Source: an uncultured Bacilli bacterium
GTDB taxonomy: Bacteria; Bacillota_I; Bacilli_A; RF39; UBA660
Assembly: GCA_944345045.1 (NCBI GenBank)
Contig: CALVMI010000011.1
Location: 1-7,282 of the forward strand
DNA length: 7,282 nt
Direction: 5' to 3'
Below, piece by piece: positions 1-5,558 of the stretch (its first letter is position 1; each line of letters begins with the position of its first letter). The notes beneath the pieces are model-generated. The model did not search any database and was not told where the DNA came from. It worked only from the letters and a program-made list of their open reading frames with translations. The position numbers were made by a program, and so were the translations under genes.

Positions 1-11
1 CTTTCTTTAAC

Positions 12-75
12 AAAAAAACTTCTAGAATATAGGGACGAGTTTACACCCGTGGTTCCACCCTACTTATTCTAGAAG
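12..75 (-). terminator. Intrinsic terminator of the left T-box
   Basis: On the minus strand CTTCTAGAATA (75-65) pairs perfectly with TATTCTAGAAG (29-19), followed by seven U residues (18-12). Inner helices TAGGG/CCCTA and ACGGGT/ACTCGT are preserved. It is mutually exclusive with the antiterminator that includes the T-box core. Confidence 0.87.
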
Positions 76-127
76 AATCACTCTAATTATATATAGCTCC
101 AGTTTGCCAGGCCTTCATCGCTCGTAT
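12..127 (-). promoter_or_regulatory. Glycine-type T-box leader, left copy, reading out of the window
   Basis: On the minus strand the T-box core AGGGTGGAACCACGGG lies at 61-46. It carries the UGGA bulge expected to pair with the UCCA end of uncharged tRNA-Gly (discriminator U). A terminator follows. The segment is about 90% identical by eye to the leader in front of glyS (4003-4118), and the core and terminator stem are unchanged. Candidate specifiers GGC and GGA are both kept. The regulated gene must lie left of base 1; by homology it could be a second glyS, a remnant of one, or another glycine-related gene. The leader is short, with a very small Stem I region. Confidence 0.85.
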
Positions 128-133
128 ACCAAG

Positions 134-162
134 ATTATATGCTATTTTTTTTGATCTTGCAA
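134..162 (-). promoter_or_regulatory. Sigma-A-type promoter of the left T-box
   Basis: On the minus strand a -35 TTGCAA (162-157) and a -10 TATAAT (139-134) are separated by exactly 17 bp. The promoter starts seven bases after the stop codon of the 172-aa gene. Transcription should start near 127. The same architecture is present in front of the right T-box, although the spacer sequences have diverged. Confidence 0.8.
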
Positions 163-169
163 GCAAAAA

Positions 170-688
170 TTAAGCTTTTTTTCTTTGCAAGGTTTGATTA
201 TCTTTTGAAATTAATATTTGATGCTTTTTATATAAATCAATAATATCATCTTCAGTCATAATTTCTTCAGTTTTATTTTGGTTTAAATTTTCATATGAAA
301 CACACCAAGAAATATTTTGTTCTTTAAAGTAAGTACTCCACATAGCAATACGATTTTTTTGATTTTCTGTTAAATTTGAAGAAAAATATATAACTGGTAT
401 ATCAACGATTTTTTCATTAACTCTTGGAATTCTTATAATTGCATATTTTTTAGCAAGCATCAAAAAAACTTTTTCATGATTCTTTTTCATAATTTCTGTT
501 CTTATATCATAATCGTCTTCTATTAAGCCTAGACTTAGTAAATTATATATTATCCGAAAATGCTCATATTCTTTAGTATCTGAAAGATAAGACATAGATC
601 TTTCCCCGTATTTAAGCGGGATAGGCAAAACAATTTCAAGCGTTTCACGTTCCATTTTTTTCTTTTCTTCTTGGTCTAACAAAGACAT
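170..688 (-). CDS. Conserved protein of unknown function, left-arm copy (172 aa)
   Basis: I do not recognise the family. The protein is soluble, highly charged and probably mostly helical, with no signal peptide or membrane segment. It is about half identical to the 174-aa protein at 3436-3960. The best conserved block is YLSD-KEYEH followed by NLLSLGLI-DDYDIR and IMKK (about residues 34-70); a second block reads IIRIPRV then IYFSSN and ends in R-I-A-x-W-x-x-Y-F (about residues 85-122). The C-terminal 50 residues are poorly conserved. The start is placed at the ATG at 688 because AAGAAGG lies seven bases upstream and this aligns with the paralogue. The frame stays open to 736, but that region holds the promoter. 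The gene sits between the FGE-like gene and the T-box promoter, as in the right arm. Conservation of the core suggests both copies have been under selection. Confidence 0.85.
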   Translation of the reverse strand: MSLLDQEEKKKMERETLEIVLPIPLKYGERSMSYLSDTKEYEHFRIIYNLLSLGLIEDDYDIRTEIMKKNHEKVFLMLAKKYAIIRIPRVNEKIVDIPVIYFSSNLTENQKNRIAMWSTYFKEQNISWCVSYENLNQNKTEEIMTEDDIIDLYKKHQILISKDNQTLQRKKA

Positions 689-712
689 ATCAAAACCTTC
701 TTTCGAGATAAC

Positions 713-741
713 ATTATAACATGTATATATTGACATGTAAA
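713..741 (-). promoter_or_regulatory. Promoter of the 172-aa gene with a possible operator
   Basis: On the minus strand a -35 TTTACA (741-736) and a -10 TATAAT (718-713) are 17 bp apart, with a likely start near 706. Two copies of the palindrome ACATGT (738-733 and 724-719) sit eight bases apart; one overlaps the -35 and the other abuts the -10. This placement resembles a repressor operator, but no regulator can be named. The right-arm copy does not share these boxes. Confidence 0.65.
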
Positions 742-774
742 TAAATGAAAAACAGCATATTATTATTTAATTTT

Positions 775-1911
775 TTATGACGGTGTTAAAGTAAGGCGAA
801 AAGTACGGTCCCTATTTATTTCGCCAACTCCTGAAGTAAAGCCAAATATTCCTGCCTCTGTCCCAATAGAAAAAGTTCCGAAAGTATGGCCTCCTCTTAT
901 AAATTCGTGTCCATAAGAACCTAAAAAATTAGCTTTATCTACATACCAAGAACCAATATAGCGTTTTTGATTTGTGCCTATATCATCATAATTGTAAAAA
1001 GGGCCAAATTCACCTGTTGCATCACCAAGTATTCTATTCGAATATTGTAGCATGTTCATTTCAGAATTATTATAAAGATCGTAATATTTGTTAGAAGGTA
1101 ATTCTAATCCTTCTATAAATGAATTATCAGCTCTTAAAAAGCCTTTAAAGCCAGATGTTCCTGATATACCATTAGTATTCCCAACCATAACAATATCGTT
1201 TTCTAGCTTCATAAACGATAAGACATATTCCCATGCTCCGCCACTCATATCAAAGATACCACTTATGTTATTAGTTGTACTTGCTAAAACACTATTTGGA
1301 TAAGCTGTATTACAACTCCCATCATTACAATAACGATTACATTCTTCATTCGTGCCAGTATATCCACATGTTGGCTCATTATTGGCTTGATATCCAGTTA
1401 TAAATGAGGAGTTATTATTTAATCTGACACTTGTTTGACTACCATATTTACTATGTTGTAAATATGCTACAGCTCCCCATTCTGTATTCTTCATCATATG
1501 ACTATCTAAATTTCGTTTGTAATCATAACTACTATAAAATGCATTCGCAGCTTGAATTACACGCCAACTATATACATTTGGTTTAACAATTATCTTGCTG
1601 GCATCTCTTTCATTTACCTCTGCTTCTTCTTTTGTTGTTGCGCCTTCATATCCAGTTTCAAATTTTCCTACCCAAAAACCTTTACTTGGGATACTTAAAA
1701 ACGCGGGGTGTGTCATATAATCACCAACATTACAGTTTCCACTTGCTCCAGACTCCATTGGCGTCGTACATTCGCCATTAACACTATCACTTGTATTATA
1801 GTCACCAAAAATAACTGGTATTTCATGAACTTTTGATGTATCAATACTTGTTAAACTATCATACAATCCTAAATCCCATAATTGATAACGAAGGAATAGT
1901 AAGAAGAGCAT
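775..1911 (-). CDS. C-type-lectin/FGE-fold surface-type protein, N-terminally truncated (left arm)
   Basis: Homologous to the right-arm protein at 1836-3170. Family features visible: WVGKFETGY, KPNVYSWR, the block DSHMMKNTEWGAVAYL, then ISGIFDMSGGAWEYV, NRILGD, a Trp-Tyr pair before IRGG, and a terminal FR-LTLTPS. This layout fits the SUMF1/FGE-sulfatase type of C-type lectin fold seen in many secreted or diversified proteins of gut Bacillota. I see no reason to infer formylglycine-generating activity. Eight conserved cysteines (two near the start and a cluster of five or six around PTCGYT to DGSCNT) suggest an extracytoplasmic, disulfide-bonded protein, yet there is no signal peptide. Homology to the right arm starts only at RYQLWD (1890). 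Upstream codons are antisense of the right arm. The ATG at 1911 (TTG at 1956 is the alternative) has no well-spaced ribosome binding site. It may be a silent cassette or an expressed remnant. Confidence 0.7.
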   Translation of the reverse strand: MLFLLFLRYQLWDLGLYDSLTSIDTSKVHEIPVIFGDYNTSDSVNGECTTPMESGASGNCNVGDYMTHPAFLSIPSKGFWVGKFETGYEGATTKEEAEVNERDASKIIVKPNVYSWRVIQAANAFYSSYDYKRNLDSHMMKNTEWGAVAYLQHSKYGSQTSVRLNNNSSFITGYQANNEPTCGYTGTNEECNRYCNDGSCNTAYPNSVLASTTNNISGIFDMSGGAWEYVLSFMKLENDIVMVGNTNGISGTSGFKGFLRADNSFIEGLELPSNKYYDLYNNSEMNMLQYSNRILGDATGEFGPFYNYDDIGTNQKRYIGSWYVDKANFLGSYGHEFIRGGHTFGTFSIGTEAGIFGFTSGVGEINRDRTFRLTLTPS

Positions 1912-3170
1912 CCTTAACAAGTAAATGGTATAGTTATGAAAAGAAAAAGTGGGCAAATGCGGTTATCTTAAAAGATGAAAGTAAAATCTATACAGATAAC
2001 GAAATTATACCAGAAGAGTCTATAGAATCTTACTTTGTATGGATACCAAAATACCGTTATCAAATATGGGACTTAGGATTGTATGATAGTTTAACGGAAA
2101 TTGATACATCAAAGGTACATGAAATCCCCATCATCTTTGGAGATTACAATACAAGTGATACTATTGAAGGAGAATGTACCACACCCATGGAGTCTGGTGA
2201 AAGTGGAAACTGTAGTGTAGGAGACTACATGACACACCCAGCGTTTATAAGTATTCCATCAACAGGATTTCGGGTTGGCAAATTTGAAACAGGATACGAT
2301 GGCGCCTCAAGTACAAGTGAAGCAGAAGCAAATGAAAGAGATGCAAGTAAGATTATCATAAAACCCAATGTGTATAGTTGGCGAAGTATTCAAGTAGCGA
2401 ATGCATTTTATAGTACATATGATTATAAACGAAATTTAGATAGTCACATGATGAAAAATACAGAGTGGGGAGCAGTAGCCTATTTACAACATAGTGCTTA
2501 TGGTTCTCAAACAAGTGTAAGAATCAATAACAATTCGGATTATATAACAGGATATCAAGCAAACGAAGAACCTACTTGTGGATATACTGAAACTAATGAA
2601 GAATGTAATAGGTATTGCAATGATGAAAGTTGTAATACAGCTTATCCAAATAGTGTATTAGCAAGCACAACAGGAAACATCAGTGGTATTTATGATATGT
2701 CTGGTGGTACCTGGGAATATGTAATGGGGGTGTTATTGGATCAAAATGGTAATCCCATGAGTGGGAGAAATAGTTTATATAATTCAGGATTCAATGGAAC
2801 GTTTGGTTGCCCAACATGCGATAGCGATACCTCAGGACTTACAAGTTTAACCAATGGTTACAATTTTCCAGAAAAGAAATATTATGATGCTTATGCTTAT
2901 AGTACAATAGATCAACAATATCAAAGAAGAATATTAGGAGATGGGACAAGTGAGATGGGACCGTTTGCTAATGCAACTTATTTAACTCAAACAAGACATA
3001 TTAGTAGTTGGTACACCGACTTAGCTCTCTTTGTACCTTATACTTATCCGTGGTCCTTACGTGGTGGCAGTCACGTTCATGGTTTAAGCGCTGGCACGTT
3101 CGCGTTCGGTGATGAGTACGGTCATGCTAGTGCTCATCGCAGTTTTCGCATTATTCTAACTCCTATATAG
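1836..3170 (+). CDS. C-type-lectin/FGE-fold surface-type protein with DGR-like variable C-terminus, N-terminally truncated (right arm)
   Basis: The natural coding sequence begins around Ile-Ile-Asp-Asn at 1878. It runs through a block ending in KKKWANAVIL, then YFVWIPKYRYQIWD, VGKFETGY, KPNVYSWR, the DSHMMKNTEWGAVAYL block, MSGGTWEYV, RRILGD, SSWYTD, LRGG and a final SFRIILTP. These are hallmarks of the FGE-sulfatase/C-type-lectin-like domain found in gut Bacillota surface proteins. Codons 1836-1877 are antisense of the left arm. The ATG at 1836 (TTG at 1833) has no ribosome binding site, so the true N-terminus, probably with a secretion or membrane-anchor segment, is missing. From RYQIWD to MSGG it is about 85% identical to the left-arm protein; beyond that the two share only about a third of residues. 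Cysteines match the left-arm set, with an extra CPTC motif. Function is likely ligand binding or adhesion by family resemblance; expression from this locus is doubtful. Confidence 0.7.
   Translation: MYQYLLNYHTILNPIIDNEGIVRRASLTSKWYSYEKKKWANAVILKDESKIYTDNEIIPEESIESYFVWIPKYRYQIWDLGLYDSLTEIDTSKVHEIPIIFGDYNTSDTIEGECTTPMESGESGNCSVGDYMTHPAFISIPSTGFRVGKFETGYDGASSTSEAEANERDASKIIIKPNVYSWRSIQVANAFYSTYDYKRNLDSHMMKNTEWGAVAYLQHSAYGSQTSVRINNNSDYITGYQANEEPTCGYTETNEECNRYCNDESCNTAYPNSVLASTTGNISGIYDMSGGTWEYVMGVLLDQNGNPMSGRNSLYNSGFNGTFGCPTCDSDTSGLTSLTNGYNFPEKKYYDAYAYSTIDQQYQRRILGDGTSEMGPFANATYLTQTRHISSWYTDLALFVPYTYPWSLRGGSHVHGLSAGTFAFGDEYGHASAHRSFRIILTPI
1877..2068. repeat. Short inverted repeat flanking the duplication spacer
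   Basis: CATAATTGATAACG at 1877-1890 and CGTTATCAAATATG at 2055-2068 are inverted copies matching at 13 of 14 bases, 164 bp apart. The first copy serves both arms: on the plus strand it encodes Ile-Ile-Asp-Asn of the right-arm protein, and on the minus strand it encodes Arg-Tyr-Gln-Leu-Trp, where left-arm homology begins. It therefore marks the junction of the inverted duplication. Confidence 0.8.
3060..3149 (+). other. Putative variable region (DGR-like) in the C-terminus of the right-arm gene
   Basis: These 30 codons, from the Arg of LRGG to the Arg of SFR, contain 50 G/C bases of 90 (about 56%) and only 13 A (14%). A 120-bp stretch near the start of the same gene (2055-2174) has about 37% A. 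Twenty-six of the 30 codons end in C or T. Adenine-specific mutagenesis of AAY codons in a template repeat would yield NNY codons with few adenines, at the surface loop of a C-type lectin fold. The following bases, 3141-3170, partly match the left arm and could hold the homing initiation site. No template repeat or reverse transcriptase is in the window. Confidence 0.45.
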
Positions 3171-3387
3171 GTTTATCTTCAAAGGATTTTTGTTTGCTAT
3201 AAATAGATCTAGTTTGTTTTAACAATAGTAAAAATATGAATATTTAATAAATTTTTATATTGATAAAGCCACTAAAAGTGATAAAATAACTTTCAGAGAA
3301 AATATTATAATCACATTTAAATGTCTGAGTAGTCAAGTCAATAAACAAAAATTTGTTAGTTGGAAAATTAACTAGAAAGAAAAATAG

Positions 3388-3413
3388 TTTGTAAGTTACT
3401 TTCAAATTACAAA
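3388..3413 (+). promoter_or_regulatory. Dyad upstream of the 174-aa gene
   Basis: TTTGTAA (3388-3394) and TTACAAA (3407-3413) form a 7-bp inverted repeat with a 12-bp centre, ending 22 bp before the start codon. It could be an operator or a weak hairpin; a TTGTAA at 3389 could also serve as a -35 with a poorly spaced TATATT. The rest of the 265-bp gap 3171-3435 is very AT-rich, with no gene, terminator or RNA that I can support. Confidence 0.3.
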
Positions 3414-3435
3414 TATATTATATGAGGAAATTTTT

Positions 3436-3960
3436 ATGAATGAAATTTTAACAGAAGAGCAAATAAAAAGAATGAATCATGAAACAATAGAAATTATCTT
3501 GCCGTATCCTATACATATAGCTGAACGAGATCTATTTTATTTATCAGATTCTAAAGAATATGAACATTATAAAATTGTCTATAATCTACTTAGTCTAGGA
3601 TTAATACATGATGACTATGATATTAGACTATCTATAATGAAAAAAGAATGGGAAAACCTTTTTTCTTTATTAGCTAAAGAATACGGAATTATTAGAATTC
3701 CTCGTGTTAAAGGAGAACAAGTTGGTTTTGGCTCCATTTACTTTTCTTCTAATATAACGGATATTCAAAAACAACGTATAGCTTTATGGATTAAATATTT
3801 TCTTTTGACTCAACAAGAATTTGGCATTATTTATGAAGATATCCAACGAAAAGAGCAAAAGATTTATGATCATGAAGATCAAATTATAGAGATAGCTAAA
3901 GAGTATGAACTAATTGATCAAGAATACATTCGTTCATTAAACAAGAAATATTTTAAATAA
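3436..3960 (+). CDS. Conserved protein of unknown function, right-arm copy (174 aa)
   Basis: Paralogue of the left-arm protein at 170-688, of unknown family. The start is ATG at 3436 with GAGGAA about six bases upstream. The first part (EE--KRMNHETIEIILP) and the block YLSD-KEYEH through NLLSLGLI-DDYDIR and IMKK are shared with the paralogue, as are IIRIPRV, IYFSSN and an R-I-A-x-W-x-x-Y-F segment. No signal peptide, membrane segment, cysteine cluster or recognisable catalytic motif is visible, so it is presumably cytoplasmic. The gene ends seven bases before the -35 box of the T-box promoter, and no terminator separates it from glyS, so readthrough into the glyS leader is possible. Its repeated placement between an FGE-like gene and a glycine T-box in both arms reflects the duplication and is not by itself evidence of a functional link. 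Confidence 0.88.
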   Translation: MNEILTEEQIKRMNHETIEIILPYPIHIAERDLFYLSDSKEYEHYKIVYNLLSLGLIHDDYDIRLSIMKKEWENLFSLLAKEYGIIRIPRVKGEQVGFGSIYFSSNITDIQKQRIALWIKYFLLTQQEFGIIYEDIQRKEQKIYDHEDQIIEIAKEYELIDQEYIRSLNKKYFK

Positions 3961-3967
3961 TTTAGAC

Positions 3968-3996
3968 TTGTAAAAGAAAAATAAATTTCATATAAT
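3968..3996 (+). promoter_or_regulatory. Sigma-A-type promoter of the glyS T-box leader
   Basis: A -35 TTGTAA (3968-3973) and a perfect -10 TATAAT (3991-3996) are separated by 17 bp. Transcription should start near 4002-4005, giving a leader of about 115 nt to the end of the terminator. Confidence 0.85.
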
Positions 3997-4002
3997 ACTG
4001 GT

Positions 4003-4118
4003 ATATAAGCGATGAAGGCGTGGAAAACCGGAGCTATATAATAAAGAGTGATTCTTCTAGAATAAGTAGGGTGGAACCACGGGTATTGTACTCGTCCCTA
4101 TATTCTAGAAGTTTTTTT
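4003..4118 (+). promoter_or_regulatory. Glycine T-box riboswitch controlling glyS, with a reduced Stem I
   Basis: The T-box core AGGGTGGAACCACGGG lies at 4068-4083. Its UGGA bulge matches the UCCA 3' end of tRNA-Gly, and a terminator follows, so uncharged tRNA-Gly should stabilise the antiterminator and turn on glyS. Upstream there is room for only about 38 nt of Stem I: TATATAAGC (4002-4010) can pair with GCTATATA (4033-4040), and TGG/CCG (4021-4023/4028-4030) can close an AAAA loop. Glycine codons that could be the specifier are GGC at 4017-4019 and GGA at 4030-4032. The second lies on the 3' side of the stem, where specifiers normally sit. The distal Stem I motifs that dock on the tRNA elbow are not evident. 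Confidence 0.92.
4054..4118 (+). terminator. Intrinsic terminator of the glyS T-box
   Basis: CTTCTAGAATA (4054-4064) pairs perfectly with TATTCTAGAAG (4101-4111), extended by TAGGG/CCCTA (4067-4071/4096-4100) and ACGGGT/ACTCGT (4079-4084/4090-4095), followed by seven T residues (4112-4118). The T-box core is sequestered inside it when the terminator forms. Confidence 0.93.
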
Positions 4119-4141
4119 GTTAAAGAAAGAGGGAATATATT

Positions 4142-5518
4142 ATGGAAAAAATCACAATGGGAGAATTAGTTAATTACTGTAAGCAATACGGCTACATTTT
4201 TCAAGGAAGCGAAATCTATGGTGGTCTATCAAACACATGGGACTATGGAACACTAGGAGTTGAATTAAAAAATAATATCAGAAGATCTTGGTGGAAAAAA
4301 TTTATTCAAGAAAACCCTTATAATTATGGTCTTGATGCAGCAATTCTAATGAACCCTGAAGTATGGGTAGCTAGTGGTCATGTAGCGTCATTTGCCGATC
4401 CGTTAATTGACTGTAAGAAATGTAAAAGTCGTCATCGTGCAGATAAATTAGTAGAAGAATATACACAAGGAGAAATTACAGCTGACGGTTGGGATAATGA
4501 AACTTTAGAGAAATATATCGCCGACAATGGTATTGCTTGTCCAGTTTGTGGGGCTGAAGATTTCACCCCAATTCGTAAATTTAACTTGCTTTTTGAAACA
4601 CATATTGGTGTTACAGAAGATAGTAAAAGCACTGTTTACTTGCGTGGTGAAACAGCTCAAGGTATTTTTGTGAACTTTTTAAATGTACAAAGAACAATGC
4701 GCGCAAAAGTACCTTTCGGAATAGGACAAACTGGTAAGGCATTTAGAAACGAAATTACTCCTGGAAACTTTATTTTCCGAACTCGTGAATTTGAACAAAT
4801 GGAACTAGAATTTTTCTGCAAACCAGATACCGATTTAGAATGGCATGGATATTGGAAAAGTTTTTGTATGGACTTTTTAAAAGATTTAGGACTTCAAAAA
4901 CAAAATTTGCGTTTCCGTGATCATGCCAAAGAAGAACTTTCATTTTATAGTAAAGCGACAACAGATATTGAATATAACTATCCAATGGGTTGGGGAGAAC
5001 TTTGGGGTATTGCCGATCGAACTGATTATGATCTAAGTGTTCATATGAAACATGCTAACACCGATTTAAGATACCTAGATCCAGAAACAAATGAAAAATA
5101 TACACCTTATGTTATTGAACCTTCTGTCGGACTTGATCGTTTATTATTAGCCGTTTTATGCGATGCTTATTCAAAAGAAACCGTAAATGATGAAGAACGA
5201 GTAGTTCTAAAACTACATCCATTCCTAGCTCCTTATAAAGTTACCATTTTGCCATTAATCAAAAAAGCCCATGCCTCTAAAGCAATGGAAATTTATGGCG
5301 AACTTGCTAAAGATTTTATGTGTAGCTATGATGAATCGGGAAGTATTGGTAAAAGATATCGTCGAAGTGACGCGATCGGTACACCTTATGCTATAACAAT
5401 CGATGATGATACTATTAATAATAATACTGTAACAGTTCGTAATCGCGATACTATGGAACAAATTACAATGACAATTCCAGAATTAAAAAACTTCTTAAAA
5501 GAAAAAACTGATTTTTAA
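4142..5518 (+). CDS. glyS: Glycine--tRNA ligase (single-chain, alpha2 type)
   Basis: Class II aminoacyl-tRNA synthetase that charges tRNA-Gly with glycine using ATP in the cytoplasm. The 458-aa length is normal for the dimeric single-chain form (the GlyQS type found in many low-GC Gram-positives). Seen in order: the N-terminal GSEIYGGLSNTWDYG segment (22-36); a zinc-type pair of CxxC motifs at C91/C94 and C133/C136; RGETAQGIF (168-176), typical of the glycine-binding region; motif 2, starting FRNEITPGNF and running to about residue 225; motif 3 PSVGLDRLLLAVL (327-339); and the C-terminal anticodon-binding domain (about 355-455), with an SIGKRYRRSDAIGTP segment at 401-415. The start ATG has GAGGG about eight bases upstream. 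Expression is controlled by the T-box at 4003-4118. No clear terminator follows; sepF starts 75 bp downstream from its own promoter. Confidence 0.97.
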   Translation: MEKITMGELVNYCKQYGYIFQGSEIYGGLSNTWDYGTLGVELKNNIRRSWWKKFIQENPYNYGLDAAILMNPEVWVASGHVASFADPLIDCKKCKSRHRADKLVEEYTQGEITADGWDNETLEKYIADNGIACPVCGAEDFTPIRKFNLLFETHIGVTEDSKSTVYLRGETAQGIFVNFLNVQRTMRAKVPFGIGQTGKAFRNEITPGNFIFRTREFEQMELEFFCKPDTDLEWHGYWKSFCMDFLKDLGLQKQNLRFRDHAKEELSFYSKATTDIEYNYPMGWGELWGIADRTDYDLSVHMKHANTDLRYLDPETNEKYTPYVIEPSVGLDRLLLAVLCDAYSKETVNDEERVVLKLHPFLAPYKVTILPLIKKAHASKAMEIYGELAKDFMCSYDESGSIGKRYRRSDAIGTPYAITIDDDTINNNTVTVRNRDTMEQITMTIPELKNFLKEKTDF

Positions 5519-5529
5519 TCTTAAATAGA

Positions 5530-5558
5530 TTGAAATACTCCGTAGATTTTGGTACAAT
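5530..5558 (+). promoter_or_regulatory. Promoter of sepF-divIVA
   Basis: A -35 TTGAAA (5530-5535) and a -10 TACAAT (5553-5558) are 17 bp apart, 34 bp before the sepF start codon. This gives the division genes a T-box-independent promoter, although glyS readthrough is also possible. Confidence 0.78.

Larger units (their letters stand above)
1..1890 (-). repeat. Left arm of a large diverged inverted duplication
   Basis: Read on the minus strand, this segment has the same order as 2055-4129 on the plus strand: FGE-like gene, about 172-174-aa unknown gene, promoter, T-box leader. Base 1890 corresponds to 2055 and base 1 to 4129. Similarity is about 85% (protein, by eye) in the front of the FGE-like gene, about half in the small protein, and about 90% at nucleotide level in the T-box leader. 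Homology is still running at base 1, so the left boundary is outside the window. The gene-to-gene gap differs (86 bp here, 265 bp in the right arm). Confidence 0.93.
2055..4129 (+). repeat. Right arm of a large diverged inverted duplication
   Basis: This is the plus-strand counterpart of 1-1890. It continues directly into glyS, so it probably represents the ancestral order next to the synthetase gene. A 164-bp spacer (1891-2054) lies between the arms. It encodes the segment that precedes the shared part of the right-arm FGE-like protein and has no equivalent in the left arm. The arms differ by many single-base changes and several indels, which would also reduce the cruciform-forming potential of such a palindrome. 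Confidence 0.93.

Noticed and set aside
689..736. Longer N-terminus for the left 172-aa protein starting at 736
   Set aside because: This stretch contains the -35 and -10 of the gene's own promoter, and the ATG at 688 has a well-spaced AAGAAGG and aligns with the paralogue.
1088..1303. Plus-strand open frame antisense to the left FGE-like gene
   Set aside because: It has no ribosome binding site, and the conserved frame is on the other strand.
775..3170. Functional formylglycine-generating enzymes
   Set aside because: The resemblance is to the fold. The proteins have no start, and the cysteine pattern looks structural; I cannot identify the catalytic cysteine pair.
1..4129. The inverted repeat as an assembly or chimera artefact
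   Set aside because: Artefactual palindromes give near-identical arms. Here the arms differ at many synonymous sites, have indels, and differ strongly in the small gene and FGE-like C-termini.
4432..5461. Minus-strand open frames inside glyS
   Set aside because: They are antisense to a strongly conserved gene, lack ribosome binding sites, and encode low-complexity sequence unlike any protein.
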